Shown here: positions 12,528 through 24,166 of the stretch, piece after piece
Layout: each line of letters starts with the position of its first letter
How positions within the stretch are numbered: position 1 is the first letter of the stretch
From: Hormiphora californensis
Taxonomy: Eukaryota > Ctenophora > Tentaculata > Cydippida > Pleurobrachiidae
DNA length: 64,000 nucleotides
Assembly: GCA_020137815.1 (NCBI GenBank)
Contig: CM035356.1
Span: 2,606,535-2,670,534, forward strand
Direction of reading: 5' to 3'
Translations under genes and position numbers: made by a program
Notes under the pieces: model-generated
What the model was told of the DNA's origin: nothing
The model's database searches: none
The model's input: only the letters and a program-made list of their open reading frames with translations

Positions 12528-13356
12528 CTAAAAACGTGACCTAAGATGCTTTCACATCTTTTTCGGGTAGAGTTCTACAACTTTCACCACCCCAGGCTGG
12601 AGCCACCACTACAGCGCTCAAAGTATTGTTTGGTTTGGATCGAGTAGCAGCTGTGCAAAGTATTGTGTCCCAGAACAATGTTGAGGGCAGTAACAAAGGG
12701 TGACAGAAAGAATAAAAGAAAAATAGCGGTTGCAAGAAAAATAATCGACTGGAGAACAATCGTATCGTATCATTCGTAGAATACAATATTTCTATTGGAT
12801 AAGAAAGAAACGGGATAAAGTCACGTGACAAAACGACACGTGTGAAAATAAGAGATATAAATACACTATCAAGAACCCGCCAAGTAGAGACCCTGTTCGA
12901 CTACCAACGCTTCCAACTGTAAACCATAGGTGAAGACGACTGAAATAGATCAACCGAAAGCTCCTGTTCTTAATTGAATATTAGTACTGCAATCGTCATG
13001 TTGTAACCCTGAACAAATCGCTTGCAAGTTGAAACTCTTGTTGGTAGTTGGTACCAAGTTGTTATTTAGTCAAATTTAGCACATTTTTGAGATGTTTGAC
13101 GGAAATCTAAGAAAGTTCTTCATGATTACCAAACATACAATAATGCCTTTTTTTACTAGGAAGCCCGTTTAATTAGAGCACCCGTGGACTTGAATACCAA
13201 CCCTTTCTCACCAGGATCCACTCCCCTTGGTCTTACCCCGCTGCACCAACCCGCACACGCTGCCTGCTCGTGCAAAAGTAGGACTTGTTGCACGCTAGGA
13301 TACTACATCCTCATCCTCATCAACACACTAATTTGCATCTGATACTACCAGGTGCA
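12528..13356 (+). promoter_or_regulatory. probable GPCR upstream region with TATA-like box
   Basis: Between the transposon and the first Met of the GPCR there is no other gene. A GATATAAATAC box near 12855 and two CACGTG/CACGTGTG-type sites (about 12822-12842) sit about 500 bases upstream of the start codon. An acceptor-like TTTTTTACTAG near 13159 suggests a 5'-UTR intron. Function is inferred only. Confidence 0.35.
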
Positions 13357-16300
13357 ATGAACACATGTATCCTGGTACTACTTCTGGTAGGAGTAGACTC
13401 CAAGACATTCAACAGACCTCCAACCCCGTTCAAACGGTCACCTAAAACCCAGATTCAAAAGGGCTTCAACAGACCTCCAACCCCGTTCAAACGGTCACCA
13501 ACAACCCAGATTCAAAAGGGCTTCAACAGACCTCCAACCCCGTTCAAACGGTCACCTACAACCCAGGCTTCCATCTCTTCAACATGGACCTCCATCTCTT
13601 CAACATCATGGACCTGGCCAACTACAACCCAGGTTCACGAGACGGCCCATAGCTCTTCAAACCCTTTCGAATGGTCTAGTACCAGTACGGTGAGTCCCCA
13701 CTCATCCTACTCATCACATTCTACCTTGCGGATCCGTTGTAAAACCGTGACAATCTATGGGTTTCTCAAGCGTTTCTGTACCGAGGAACCCCTCGAGCAC
13801 ATTCCTGAAAGGCTGACAAATTCCAACCAGCATACGAACCCTGAGTTGCTTTTCCAGTGTGCAAAGTCCTCCCAATACTACAGATGGGAGGATACTTATC
13901 ACAACAACGGCTTTGGTGGTGGCTTGAAGAAGGATATCACGCTGTCAGATATGTGTCCAGATGATCCTGGAGTTTACCAGGCATGCGGTGTCGTACCCGA
14001 CAATGGCATATACAAGGTCGTCGAGAATTCCCTGGCACTATGCGGAGCACAGCTATGTATTGGTGAAGACGATGTAGATGGATACGGCCTGTGTCAGGTC
14101 GATGAAACCAGTGAAGCTTGTGATCAGAAGTGTTCTACAATGGATTGTGAGGATGAGGCGATATGCAATGGAGTGAGCTATGGGATATTCTGTTATTCTT
14201 CCGTAAAAGGAAACGTTTTCAGATATTTCACCCCATACGAGGTTTGCGTCTATAAATATCATTATATTACTATGCAGGCAAGCGCAAAGGAAACCAACCC
14301 CCCAGTCGTACATTGTGCATACCAAAATGCTCAAAATCGACCTTTTTACAGTTTTTGTCTCACTAACAATTCTTTAGATGTGCAGCAAGTACGGTCCTTT
14401 TTGTGATAATGGCGAGGATACCAGAGATTGTTTTGTGGAAGAGGGAACGCCTGGTTCATGTATTAAATACGAAAGGTTTGTCTTCTTCTTCCTAGTTCTT
14501 CAGGTGTGAGGTGAGTATAATAAGGGAGTACCCAGTCAGTTATCGCCCCGTTACCGGCTAATATATCTTTTCAGTTGGAAGAAATCATCCATAATGATAC
14601 GTGACGAACAGAGGTGTCCTATACCCAGAGCTACTTCAATGTAAGCATGTAAACAACCAATCAGAACTCGTTATTTACGCCACGTGACTGGTTATCAGCC
14701 AATAAAGGACCAGTATTTTATTTGTACAGATATACCATTTCCTCCCATGAGGCATGGCCATATCAAGCTAGGAAGGTTAAAGCTTTCAGGGCTTGATTAA
14801 CTTTTTATGTAAATTTATAACTTACTTGATACTTCCAGGGTTATCACTACTATTGGAGGCGTCGCAAGTGTGTGCTCGGAACCCATGGCCCTCGAACAAA
14901 CGAACTGCACCGACTTCACCCGGCTTGTAATAGTGGGATGTACCCTTGAGGGGTACCCCACCAACATCTCCCGCTACGGGACGTGTAAAGACTACCCTCT
15001 ATGTGATGACAACTACAACAATCTCTGTCAACAAGTGGATAATGGATGCAATTTGCATAAAGGACAACTCTGTGATGGCACAAACGACTGCTCCTCGGGA
15101 GCTGATGAAGCCAAATGCAAAACGACTCAACATTTTAACTGTGAGAGGAGGTTTCACACAGTGTACTCAGAGAGACGACCTCTGGCCCTCCCTATTACCT
15201 GGGTTATGGATGGGATTGTGGACTGCCTAGACAGTAGTGATGAGGTCGAGAAGAATTGGTTAATCTGTGGAAAGGGCAGCATGAAAAGATACGATGAGCT
15301 AACAAAGGACAACTACTGTCAAGAGGTACTGAAATGCGATGGGGGTGAGTACATCAGAATGGGAGAGCTATGTGATAGGGTCAACACTTGTCCCTTTGAG
15401 AACAGACTATGTAGCGCTGTTATTGGAACCATGTATGGTAGCAACTACGAGGTGGCAGTACACAGTGAGACTCTCTGGATGGAGCACTGCTTCCCACACC
15501 GTGTTCCAGATTTGGAACAACAGCTGGGGCATTGTGGAATGGTAGAGCACACTACAGGACTAGTAAAAACTGTGTTTGATGACGATGCACAAAGCCCAAT
15601 TATGGCTGACTTTGCCCACAGTCCAGACAAGAGATTGTTCTTATATGTACGGGGAAAGCTACGTGTATGCGGCCTGCAATGGTCGATGCAGGGGAATGAC
15701 GTGTCCGTTAGAAAGAGCTACTCGAAAATCCTGTAACAACTTTCTAAGAGACAGGGTATTCGCCCTCGCTGCTACACACTCGCCTGACCTAGTTCCAATG
15801 TTGATGGAGCACAACAGTTTTGGAAGATATGAGAAGCGACTATTTCCCTGCCAGAATCAGAATTGTGTCATGTACCGGGATGTGTGCAACCTTCGTGATG
15901 ACTGCGGGGATGGTTCTGATGAGCGGGAATGCGGTAACCACTACACATGCGGCAGTAGTAGTGTTCTCCCTCTATACTCGGTGTGCGATGGGAAGGTGGA
16001 CTGTCACGACTTCTCGGATGAATGCCAGGCCCATTGTCCTGCGTCTAACATGAATATTTATCCCAATGGATTCCTCCGGGGTTCCAGCTACATCATCGGA
16101 GGAGTGGCCACCATACTGAATCTCATAACCTTAGCTAGAACTATTTGGGATCTACGGAGACTCAACAAGTTTGAAACGTTAATTAATAAGGCAACCATAT
16201 TATTGGTTTGTGTCGGAGACCTCTGCATTAGTTTGTATCTTGTCGGAATATCTGTAGCAGATTTCTACTTTAGAAGAAGAGAAGAATACTGTCAGGAACG

Positions 16301-17549
16301 GTTCCTCTGGTTAACCTCTATGTACTGTTCTGGGCTGGGACTTCTTGGCACATTCGGCTCTCAGTTGTCCCTCTTTGCTATAACCAATCTGAGTTTTATC
16401 AGAGTCTTTAACGCCCAAAGGATGGTAAGGAGAGGGCTTAAATCTGCTAAATCAATTTCAAAACTGGTAATCATGATAACAACTCCAATAACTTTTAGCA
16501 TCATAGTCGCAGTTACACCCGATCTTGCGATCTTTGAAGATTACTTTGTCAATGGTCTTTACTATGACAAATCGCCTCTATTTGTTGGCCCTATTGACAA
16601 GGAAGGGTTCTATGCAGCATTCAATGCTCGGTCCCCTGGGACTGCTACCAAGTCAACCTGGAGAGTTATTCGATCATTGGTGGAGGACATGTTTACATCT
16701 GATCACGGAGGTAACACCAAACTCTATACAGGACCGATTGTTTTGTATTTTTGATACTTTTAATCTTTCCTCATCACGTTTCTATCAAGTTTAAATATTT
16801 TCAACTCGAAATCTTTTTCAGGTGTTCCCCACAAGACCATTGGATTCTATGGAAATGACGGAACCTGTGTATTCAAGTATTTGGTGACTCGAGACGATCC
16901 GCAGTGGATCTTTTCTATTTCGATTGTTACAATCAACTTCCTCTGCTTTATCTTCGTGGCCTCAAGCTACGTGATCCTTGCAATAAGAACAGGGAGATCT
17001 GCTCGAGGGGCGGGTAACGCCCATGCAGATAGAAATCAGCGGACATTGCAACGGAAAGTTACTGCTATCATCGCCACCGACTTTCTCTGTTGGGTGCCTC
17101 TCTCTGTTGTGTCCTTCCTACATTTGGGAGAAGTCATCCAGGCTACGTCGTGGTATGCATACTTCTCAATCTTAATCATACCAATAAACTCTGTGATTAA
17201 TCCTCTCCTTTACGACTCCCTTATTTTTGAATACCTGGTCCAAAAACCGATAGATATGGCTAATCGGGTCTTTAAAAAGGGATTTTCAAGACTTTCCGAG
17301 GTTTTCCGTTCAATCAATTGGAGGAAGAACAATGTGGAGCCGCAAACAGTTCAAAGCCCAGAAGAGATGCCAGAGGAAGATCCACAAGCCCAGGAAGATG
17401 ATCTAGATGTCCAGGAACCAGAGATATTGGTTGATAAGAGAGATTCGGCTGACGAAATCGTTGAAAGTTTTGAACTGACACAGAAAAGTGGACTTGGATA
17501 TAATGACTTTACACAAGGTGAAACCACTGAAAGTGCCTTTACAAAATAG
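13357..17549 (+). CDS. LDLa-repeat G protein-coupled receptor, apparent frameshift
   Basis: Five exons fit by phase: 13357-14241, 14378-14475, 14575-14640, 14839-16710 and 16822-17549. The product has a signal peptide (MNTCILVLLLVGVDS), a tandem FNRPPTPFKR region, a Ser/Thr-rich stalk, and a long cysteine-rich ectodomain with several LDL-receptor class A modules (for example CNLRDDCGDGSDEREC and CDGKVDCHDFSDEC). Seven membrane helices begin near GGVATILNLITL and end with NSVINPLLYDSL, the NPxxY box. The acidic C-terminal tail is about 80 residues. The layout recalls GRL101/relaxin-receptor-like rhodopsin-class receptors; the ligand is unknown. The Met at 13357 was chosen because a signal peptide follows it. 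Exon four needs one base removed near 15630-15655 to join its two frames. This is a real mutation, an assembly error, or much less likely a missed intron. Confidence 0.75.
13408..13566 (+). repeat. 57-bp tandem coding repeat (19-residue units)
   Basis: Two full units and one partial unit encode FNRPPTPFKRSPTTQIQKG (Lys replaces the first Thr of TTQ in unit one). Each unit contains a Lys-Arg pair. They lie directly after the GPCR signal peptide. Confidence 0.9.
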
Positions 17550-18015
17550 GAAAACGAAAATATAGGACTGGATTGTACTGTGTTAAAGGCCTGGATGGAG
17601 CCTACAATGGATACAGAGAGATGATGAGAAAAAAGAAGAAAACATTAAAACAATTATTATAATACTGTTGTTAGTTGTACGCTTTTTGGCCCGCTTTTTG
17701 TCGTTGTTTTTAATGTATGATTGATTATGTTGTACAAACTGAGCGTTTTCCTAGACTCCCAGTTCCCACGGTTCCCACACCATTTGATCTACCTGCATTC
17801 TTTTCCCCTTGCCAAATAATCAATTTAAAATTTGCCAACAGCTGAAACTAATAAACGGAAATCCATGTTTCTTATTTCAACTAATATATAATATGTATTT
17901 CCTATATATTCCAATGGTTTAGTAAAGACCTTTATGATTAAATGAGACAATTCATTTATATTTCAATTCTCTCTCTCTCTCCCTCTTGATTGCATTATAT
18001 ATCGTAATTACTTAC
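17550..18015. other. GPCR 3' flank, no gene seen
   Basis: AT-rich DNA. An AATAAA-like AATAAACGG lies near 17850 and could serve the GPCR transcript. A short CT run occurs at 17968-17985. Confidence 0.4.
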
Positions 18016-18078
18016 ACGGAGACAGTACTCCAGTCGTATATCACGGGGTGCTTCTTCATTATCACTATCGTCTGGCAT
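18016..18078 (-). CDS. possible first coding exon, unknown acidic protein
   Basis: A minus-strand ATG is followed by 21 codons beginning MPDDSDNEEAPRDI and ends exactly at a strong GTAAGTAAT donor in phase 0. No downstream exon was found before the GPCR gene, so the match may be coincidental. Confidence 0.3.
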
Positions 18079-18220
18079 AGAGGAAGTTTATAGAAGTTGT
18101 AATTTACGGAATTGGGTTTAGAAAATACTAGTTCATATATCTTAAAGAAGCTGAAATAAATAAACATAATCTAATAATTCTACATAACAAAAGAACAGAA
18201 AGAACACACTTTAACAACAA

Positions 18221-18934
18221 TCAACCCATCATTTTCTGAAGAATATTAACCAGCCCCTCAGGAGTGGGATTCTCACACACACCAATCTTTTTATCTTCCC
18301 CAAAATGTGACCTAACAGCTTTCGCCGTGCTTGGTCCAAATGCAACAAAAACCGCAGACTCAATTAGATCAGAATGAAGATGCAATACATTTGCCGTGTA
18401 TTCAACTCCCGAGGGACTGAAAAAGACAATATAATCAAACACCTCCGCTTCTAAAAGATGCGACAATTCTCCGGAAATGTCACCACGAACTGTTACAGCA
18501 TACACTGTTACACACCGACACGAGACATCATTGTCTGAGAGAGTAACAGGAACTGTTTCAAGAGACTTCTCTCCCCTGAAGAAGGTCCATGGTTTTGAGG
18601 AAGGAAAATTGTCAAGTAATTCCTGACAAAGCTCTTTTGCGTTACGTGCAACAGTCACACTCTCCATCGACTCCCATTGCTCCTTCATAAAAGCAGCCGT
18701 TGTAGGGCCAACGACACCAACGTCCACACCATTCAGATCGATCCCCTGCTCGATCAGATACTGAACTGAGTGTTTACTGGTACAAATAACTCCCTCTCCT
18801 GGTGATAAGATAGGAGGTATGACAAGAGGGAGAGTCCGAGTTTCTAGGACGGCTAGGGACCTGGACGTGAATCCGACCTCACAGAGTGCAGTTTCATATC
18901 TGTCGTCCTGGTCACGGAGTAACAAACAGTTCAT
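18221..18934 (-). CDS. UROS: uroporphyrinogen-III synthase
   Basis: A single-exon 237-residue protein of the HemD/UROS family. The enzyme closes and inverts ring D of hydroxymethylbilane to give uroporphyrinogen III in cytosolic haem synthesis. Landmarks are the two-domain pattern with VICTSKHSVQYL near residue 50, VGVVGPTTAAFM near residue 75, FFSPSGVEYT near residue 170, FVAFGPSTAKAV near residue 195 and the C-terminal NPTPEGLVNIL. Length is slightly below the human enzyme (265). The Met at 18934 begins MNCLLLRD, matching the usual first beta strand, so the start is secure. There is no intron. Its 3' end faces the GPCR gene. Confidence 0.9.
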   Translation of the reverse strand: MNCLLLRDQDDRYETALCEVGFTSRSLAVLETRTLPLVIPPILSPGEGVICTSKHSVQYLIEQGIDLNGVDVGVVGPTTAAFMKEQWESMESVTVARNAKELCQELLDNFPSSKPWTFFRGEKSLETVPVTLSDNDVSCRCVTVYAVTVRGDISGELSHLLEAEVFDYIVFFSPSGVEYTANVLHLHSDLIESAVFVAFGPSTAKAVRSHFGEDKKIGVCENPTPEGLVNILQKMMG

Positions 18935-20213
18935 AACACAACCCCCTACTGTAAGGAGAATTCATGAGAAGAAACAATGCAGAATCAGGCAGGTAGTGGG
19001 TCACGGTTTTTAGAGTAAAATTTTGGACGTTTTGCGCCATAGCCCAAAAATCCGCTATTTCTTTGGCAATTCATAAACTTTGAAGCTCGTTTTGGAGAAA
19101 TTATTTGGCCCTTAGCATGCAGATTATTATTGGGGTTAAACGGCCAATAGAAATTCGAATTTCTAAAAAAACAAAAATTTGTTTTGCTGGGACATGCGGG
19201 ACGCCGTTAGTCGTTACGATCTGGGTGTTTGCTGAATGCTGGCCTGTTTACAGGTGCACACTGCCAAAAAGTACCCTGCACTAAAATGGCTCTGACCGCG
19301 AAACCACTCAACCGTTTTGGCTAATCCAAAGTTTATCTGGTAGGAAATGTCAAGGCCTAACCCCAACCCAAACCGTGAGTGCTGAGTCAGCACTGCTGAG
19401 TGCTGACACTCCTGAATGCTGACACTCCTGAGTGCTGAGACTCCTGAGTGCTGACACTCCAACCACCTTGGCAAACGCTGCTGGACAGCCGACAGCGTGG
19501 GATAAGGCAGCACTTTTCGGGCGCGATTATAATCTGGGTGCCTTGCAGCGTGTTTACAGGTGCGCGCTACCAAAAAGAGTACACTTTTATTTCCTAGACC
19601 GACTTTTTTCAAACGGCTATAGCCACGCAACCACATGGCCGATTTGAGTAAACTAAACGGTATCTGATAGAGAATCGATAGCCCTAACCGATAACCCCAA
19701 ACAAAACCCTAACCCGACCCTAACAACAACCCTAACCCGTCTCGACCACCAAAATCGATGAATTGTTAGCAATGGAAGGCACCCAGATTTTAAGGGCGCC
19801 GTTACGATCTGGGTGTTTGGAGGCCTGTTTACAGGTGCGCGCTGCCAAAAAAGTTGATTCACTAAAAAAAAACTTGAAACTTGAAACTTGAAAAATAATT
19901 AAGGCTATCAACAAAACATGACCACCTCTCAAGAACACACATTTAAAACTGACTTTATTTTACAGTACAAAAGTTCGATTATTAGTTTAATAAAATTAAA
20001 TTAAAAACTTAAACGCAATTCATTTTAACAAAATCTACGCCCAACACTCTCGTCTCTTCTTTCTTCAGGTGGCCGGAGTTTCGCGGACGCACCCTCTTCG
20101 ATGTAGCGTAGGCATTAATGTAACATTATAAAGATAATGAAACAAGCGAGCAAGCTCGTGCCCATTGACCACACCACAGTGCCTAAGCACCAAGATTTAG
20201 TGTCACTCACATT
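18935..20213. repeat. dispersed-repeat region, no gene
   Basis: Three direct copies of a block with core GATCTGGGTG, then CCTGTTTACAGGTG, start near 19218, 19529 and 19807. 19378-19462 is a tandem array of CTGAGTGCTGACACTC-like units. 19675-19740 is rich in AACCCTAACCC-like words. 20060-20213 is probably the 3' end of the truncated LINE that follows. Confidence 0.55.
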
Positions 20214-21368
20214 TCACAATGCCCATACAGTTCTATCGAATTTCCATCGACCTCCCATGGTCCAATCCAACACTGAGTTGTTATTCGCCCGCACATACCC
20301 AGGTGTTGGTGGCTCATCTGGAATTTGGGCCAGAAAAGCGCCTAGCTCGGACTTAAATTTCTCCATCTCAGTCTGATCTCGGACCGGTTTAGGTAGGCAG
20401 TTCCATAGCTTAGGACCTCTGGTGGAAAAGGAGCGATCGTACAATGACTGGATTTTAGCAGACTTGGAAACAGGCGGAGCGGGTACCCTAGCCTTAAATC
20501 CGCAACGACCGGTATCTTCAATTATGATCCCAATGTCATTTGGTACTAAACTCATCCTTAGCTTGAACATATAGATCATGAAATAACGTTCGTGGCGTCG
20601 CTGAATGGACATGAGATGCAAGTCCTTGAGTCTCTCCCAGTAGTTCAGTTCTCCCATGTTTGAAATACGGGAGGTAAATGTTCGTTGTACCGACTCAACG
20701 AGCTGTATCTGGCCAATAGCTACTGGCGCCCATAGTGGGCTGCAATAGTCGAGTATTGATCGTATGAGTGATTTGTACAGGGTAAGCATGACTGTTCTGT
20801 CACGACTTTTAAAGACGCTGAGTGTCCATCCACACGTCTGCCGAGCCCTGGATACAGTTCTTCCTATGTGCTCCGACCACGTCATTCCAGCATCTACAAT
20901 AACACCGAGGTCTCTAACCCATGGAGATGCTTCCAGGGTATGCCCGCTAGTTGTGTATGTAGATAGTTCAGCAAAGAACGGGAGCTGTTGCAGGAAGGAG
21001 TCTACCCTGATACGATGAGTGATCAGTTCATATTTCTTCTCATTCAAAAGCATATTGTTAGACTCGGCCCACTGTGTTACAGCCGTTAGGTCTTCTTGTA
21101 AGAGAAGGCAGTCTGCTACTGTTGATATTCTCTTCCCCAGCCGCGTATCATCAGCAAACAGGCTGACAATGGAGTGTTTCACACAGTCTGGTAGGTCGTT
21201 CACAAAAATGAGAAATAGTAACGGCCCCAGGACAGTTCCTTGCGGGACTCCACTGATGATGATTCTGACACCGGATTTTGTGCCAGAAACTACAACTGTC
21301 TGTGTCCGATCAGTCAGAAATGATTCGATCCACTTACAGACTCCCTCAGTGGCTCTATGGCGGTGCAT
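20214..21368 (-). CDS. 5'-truncated LINE reverse transcriptase
   Basis: A 384-residue open frame begins in the middle of a reverse transcriptase. It has the SGVPQGTVLGPLLFL motif, the catalytic FADD box (SLFADDTRLG), the thumb region with NMLLNEKK, and a C-terminal tail ending ANNNSVLDW. It is related to the C-terminal half of the longer LINE at 25.8-29.2 kb. The endonuclease and the first RT motifs are absent, as expected from a 5'-truncated insertion of a jockey/CR1-group non-LTR retrotransposon. Upstream DNA after about 21382 is unrelated A-rich sequence, so this copy cannot move by itself. Confidence 0.85.
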   Translation of the reverse strand: MHRHRATEGVCKWIESFLTDRTQTVVVSGTKSGVRIIISGVPQGTVLGPLLFLIFVNDLPDCVKHSIVSLFADDTRLGKRISTVADCLLLQEDLTAVTQWAESNNMLLNEKKYELITHRIRVDSFLQQLPFFAELSTYTTSGHTLEASPWVRDLGVIVDAGMTWSEHIGRTVSRARQTCGWTLSVFKSRDRTVMLTLYKSLIRSILDYCSPLWAPVAIGQIQLVESVQRTFTSRISNMGELNYWERLKDLHLMSIQRRHERYFMIYMFKLRMSLVPNDIGIIIEDTGRCGFKARVPAPPVSKSAKIQSLYDRSFSTRGPKLWNCLPKPVRDQTEMEKFKSELGAFLAQIPDEPPTPGYVRANNNSVLDWTMGGRWKFDRTVWAL

Positions 21369-21639
21369 GAGTGCACGATGAAATTTTCAACAAAAAAAGA
21401 AAAAAATTAAAAAGAAAAAAAGAAAAATCTTAAAAAAATGAAAAAACGATTTTTAAAAATTTTGTGTGCACTCATGCGCCACGTGAACGGCTCAAAAGTG
21501 CACGGTAAAAAAATTGTTCCATTTTTTTGACAAATGTTCATTTGCCTCAAATGTTGTTTTTAGACGTCATCCCACCGTCCGCCAAGCTTGCCACGTCGTC
21601 TAGACCGAGGCTGTACCTGTCTAGACGTGTTTTACCCCA

Positions 21640-21745
21640 GATGGGCTTGAGATGGAGTCAGATGGGCTTGAGACGGGTTGAAATGGGCTTGAAATTGGCT
21701 CGAAACGGGCTCGAAACAGGCTTGAGATGGGCTTGAGACGGGCTA
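21640..21745 (+). repeat. short tandem repeat, about 11-bp units
   Basis: Degenerate repeats of GATGGGCTTGA/GACGGGCTCGA. Confidence 0.75.
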
Positions 21746-22446
21746 CGGGGGGTGCGACATGTTAATTTTGTTAACTTTGTTAATATTAACATCGAGAAAA
21801 CAGGTGATTTATTAACAAAATTAACAAAAAATTAACAAACGTTAACAAATGCCATTTTGATTACTCGTTCGTTACGTTGCAGTTCGTTTCACTTTTGCTT
21901 GTCTCAGACACCAATAAGGGCTCTTCCTCTCACTAAAATGCAACTTAAATCCGTCTCAAATACCCATTTCTAGCACACATGAACTCCCAGTTACCACTGA
22001 ACTGTCTCTCGGGCCTGGCCTAGTCTCATCACTAAATTACAGCTACATTCTTGGCCAATATTACCCACCGCCCCACCCCCACCCGCCCTCCCCCACCCAC
22101 CTCTCCCAATATAGCGGACATTGCTATACACCACACTACAGAGACAATCCTTGTGTTTTGGTGCACTAAGTCGCTTATCGCGTGTAACAACTAACAAATG
22201 TTCTTATCTGTCCCATCCGCATAGTATTCTAGAACATTTTACAGTATATTGGTGCTACATTCAGTCCTACCCCTTATCTGTGTTCAATCGTTTTTGTTTA
22301 TCTTCATCTCCGATCCACTGGAAATGCATATACCTCTCATCTCATCATCAACAACATCACGGTACCAATCATCCATCAAAATTCTGTAATATCAATGATG
22401 AGATCTTGTTCAGGATTAAATAGGGAGGAAAATTAGAAAAATATCT

Positions 22447-22518
22447 GGCGAGGGCCGGGCTCGAACCGACAACCTCTGGGTTTCGCGTCCATTGCTCTAC
22501 CTTTTGAGCTACCCCGCC
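22447..22518 (-). tRNA. tRNA-like gene, degenerate anticodon loop
   Basis: 72 nt. The acceptor stem GGCGGGG pairs with CCTCGCC (one G-U). The D arm is GCTC/GAGC, and the T arm is GTCGG-TTCGAGC-CCGGC with an intact B box GGTTCGAGCCC. The anticodon stem is weak (only three inner pairs) and the loop reads CGCGAAA, so position 33 is G and not U; the nominal anticodon would be CGA. Probably a pseudo-tRNA or a tRNA-derived SINE head. Confidence 0.5.
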
Positions 22519-22685
22519 GACAATTTAACTACATTTCCTCGCTCTATATCCTGAACATTGCCCTTAGCTATTGCAGCATCACATATCGGAACAAGATTTT
22601 TAATAAATCTTGTTCCGATATGTGATGCTGCAATAGCTAAGGGCAATGTTCAGGATATAGAGCGAGGAAATGTAGTTAAATTGTC

Positions 22686-22757
22686 GGCGGGGTAGCTCAA
22701 AAGGTAGAGCAATGGACGCGAAACCCAGAGGTTGTCGGTTCGAGCCCGGCCCTCGCC
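22686..22757 (+). tRNA. tRNA-like gene, inverted partner copy
   Basis: The mirror image of the copy at 22447-22518, with the same stems and the same odd anticodon loop. The absence of differences suggests a recent inverted duplication or gene conversion between arms. Confidence 0.5.
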
Positions 22758-23041
22758 AGATATTTTTCTAATTTTCCTCCCTATTTAATCCTGAACAAGA
22801 TCTCATCATTGATATTTAACCAATCCATTCTTCCACAACCGTGATCTGCCCGCTGTATGTTTCCCCTTCACTGTTGTACAGTAGGGCGTGTATGTGTGAG
22901 AGAGAAAGTGAGATTAGCAGCCAGAGAAGATATTAAAAATCTTGTTCCGAAAATTCTGTAAGTTCACCTGTCCGTATTGTCTGTTCACAGATTGTGTAAA
23001 GTTTATATTGTGAATGTAATTTACTATTCAAAACACGGTAA

Positions 23042-23213
23042 ACATCGGGATTCCAGACCCAAACTCAAGAAATTCTCAAAGGCAAAACGTTACCTGGTTC
23101 CAGACCAAACTAAACTCAAGACACTCTCAAAGGCAAAACGTTACCTTGATCCAGACTAAACCAAACTCAAGACTCTCTCAAAGGCAAAACGTTACCTTGT
23201 TCCAGACTCAGAA
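23042..23213 (+). repeat. tandem repeat, three units of about 57 bp
   Basis: Units contain CTCTCAAAGGCAAAACGTTACC, interrupted by TTCCAGACTAAACC-type spacers. The run makes a short open frame that I do not consider coding. Confidence 0.8.
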
Positions 23214-24166
23214 GCTGACAGGACATAAAGCTTGCGTGAGAGTGCCCGAATACAGACCACAAACAGTTAGAATATCAGAGAAATTTTGTTTGATTTTGGT
23301 GTAATTTTGAGCGTGATATTTTAGCTACTATCTTTCATACAGACCACAGACTTTATGACAGGTTGCAACACCGTTCTGTCGTGCGGCAGAGTTTGGTACG
23401 CTATAACCTAGAGCCACACACACACACACACACACAAATGCCATTTATGCCATCTAAATCACCTTTAGCGCGTGTTTTTGGTATTTAACACTTGTTCTGC
23501 GAGCAAAGTTGTTCCTTTTGCACGATTTGCACACTCCTACTAACCTCTACTACGGCTTTTCTACAGCGATTTGTTCCATTGTGTAAATTTTAATAAAAAC
23601 TAGCCAAACTAAACCGCAATTGAAGTCAATTGACCCTAATCCACCTTTTTTAAACCCTAAAAACTAATTGAGACTCATGAATTTACCATAAAACAAAAAT
23701 ATCCCAAAAATCAATTTTTCTAAAAAAAACACAAGGATTTGTAGCGAAGCAAATTTTCAATTTTTGACCAAAAAATTGATTTTGGAAATATTTTGTTTCT
23801 TTTTCCGACAGAAACGTTGTACATCATCTTCTTTCGTTCAAAGAATCGATTATCGATGAAAAAATCACGTTAAAGTGAGATTTTATACGCTAAATTGAAA
23901 TATTTGTAAATTTTGGATTTTATCGATTTTGAGCCAAAAAACATGTATGTCGGACTTTGGTTATCGGAAGAGGCCTTGTTTGGGTATGTATGTGTTAGAA
24001 AAGTCATTAAACTATAAAATTAAACCAGTTAAAGTCGTAATATCAACCAATAAGAACAGTTTTTGCTGATTTGTTAATTTTGTTAATTTTGTTAATTAAC
24101 GTTAATTAACAAAATCGAAAAAAAGAGGTGATTTATTAACAATTAACATGTCGCCCCCCCCCCCCC

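Larger units (their letters stand above)
22388..22816. repeat. palindrome containing two tRNA-like genes
   Basis: Two arms of about 210 bases are near-perfect reverse complements around position 22602, with a 5-base loop. Each arm holds one tRNA-like sequence and flanking sequence in common. Confidence 0.9.
21747..24166. mobile_element. poly-G-ended DNA element with TTAACAAAA arrays
   Basis: The left end reads GGGGGGTGCGACATGTTAAT and the right end is its inverse with a longer C run. Just inside both ends are arrays of GTTAATTTT/TTAACAAAA words and a shared GAGGTGATTTATTAAC-like block. No transposase is visible; the interior carries a palindrome with two tRNA-like genes and a small tandem repeat. 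The same termini occur at 57766-59558, so this is a family. No target duplication is clear here. Confidence 0.65.
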
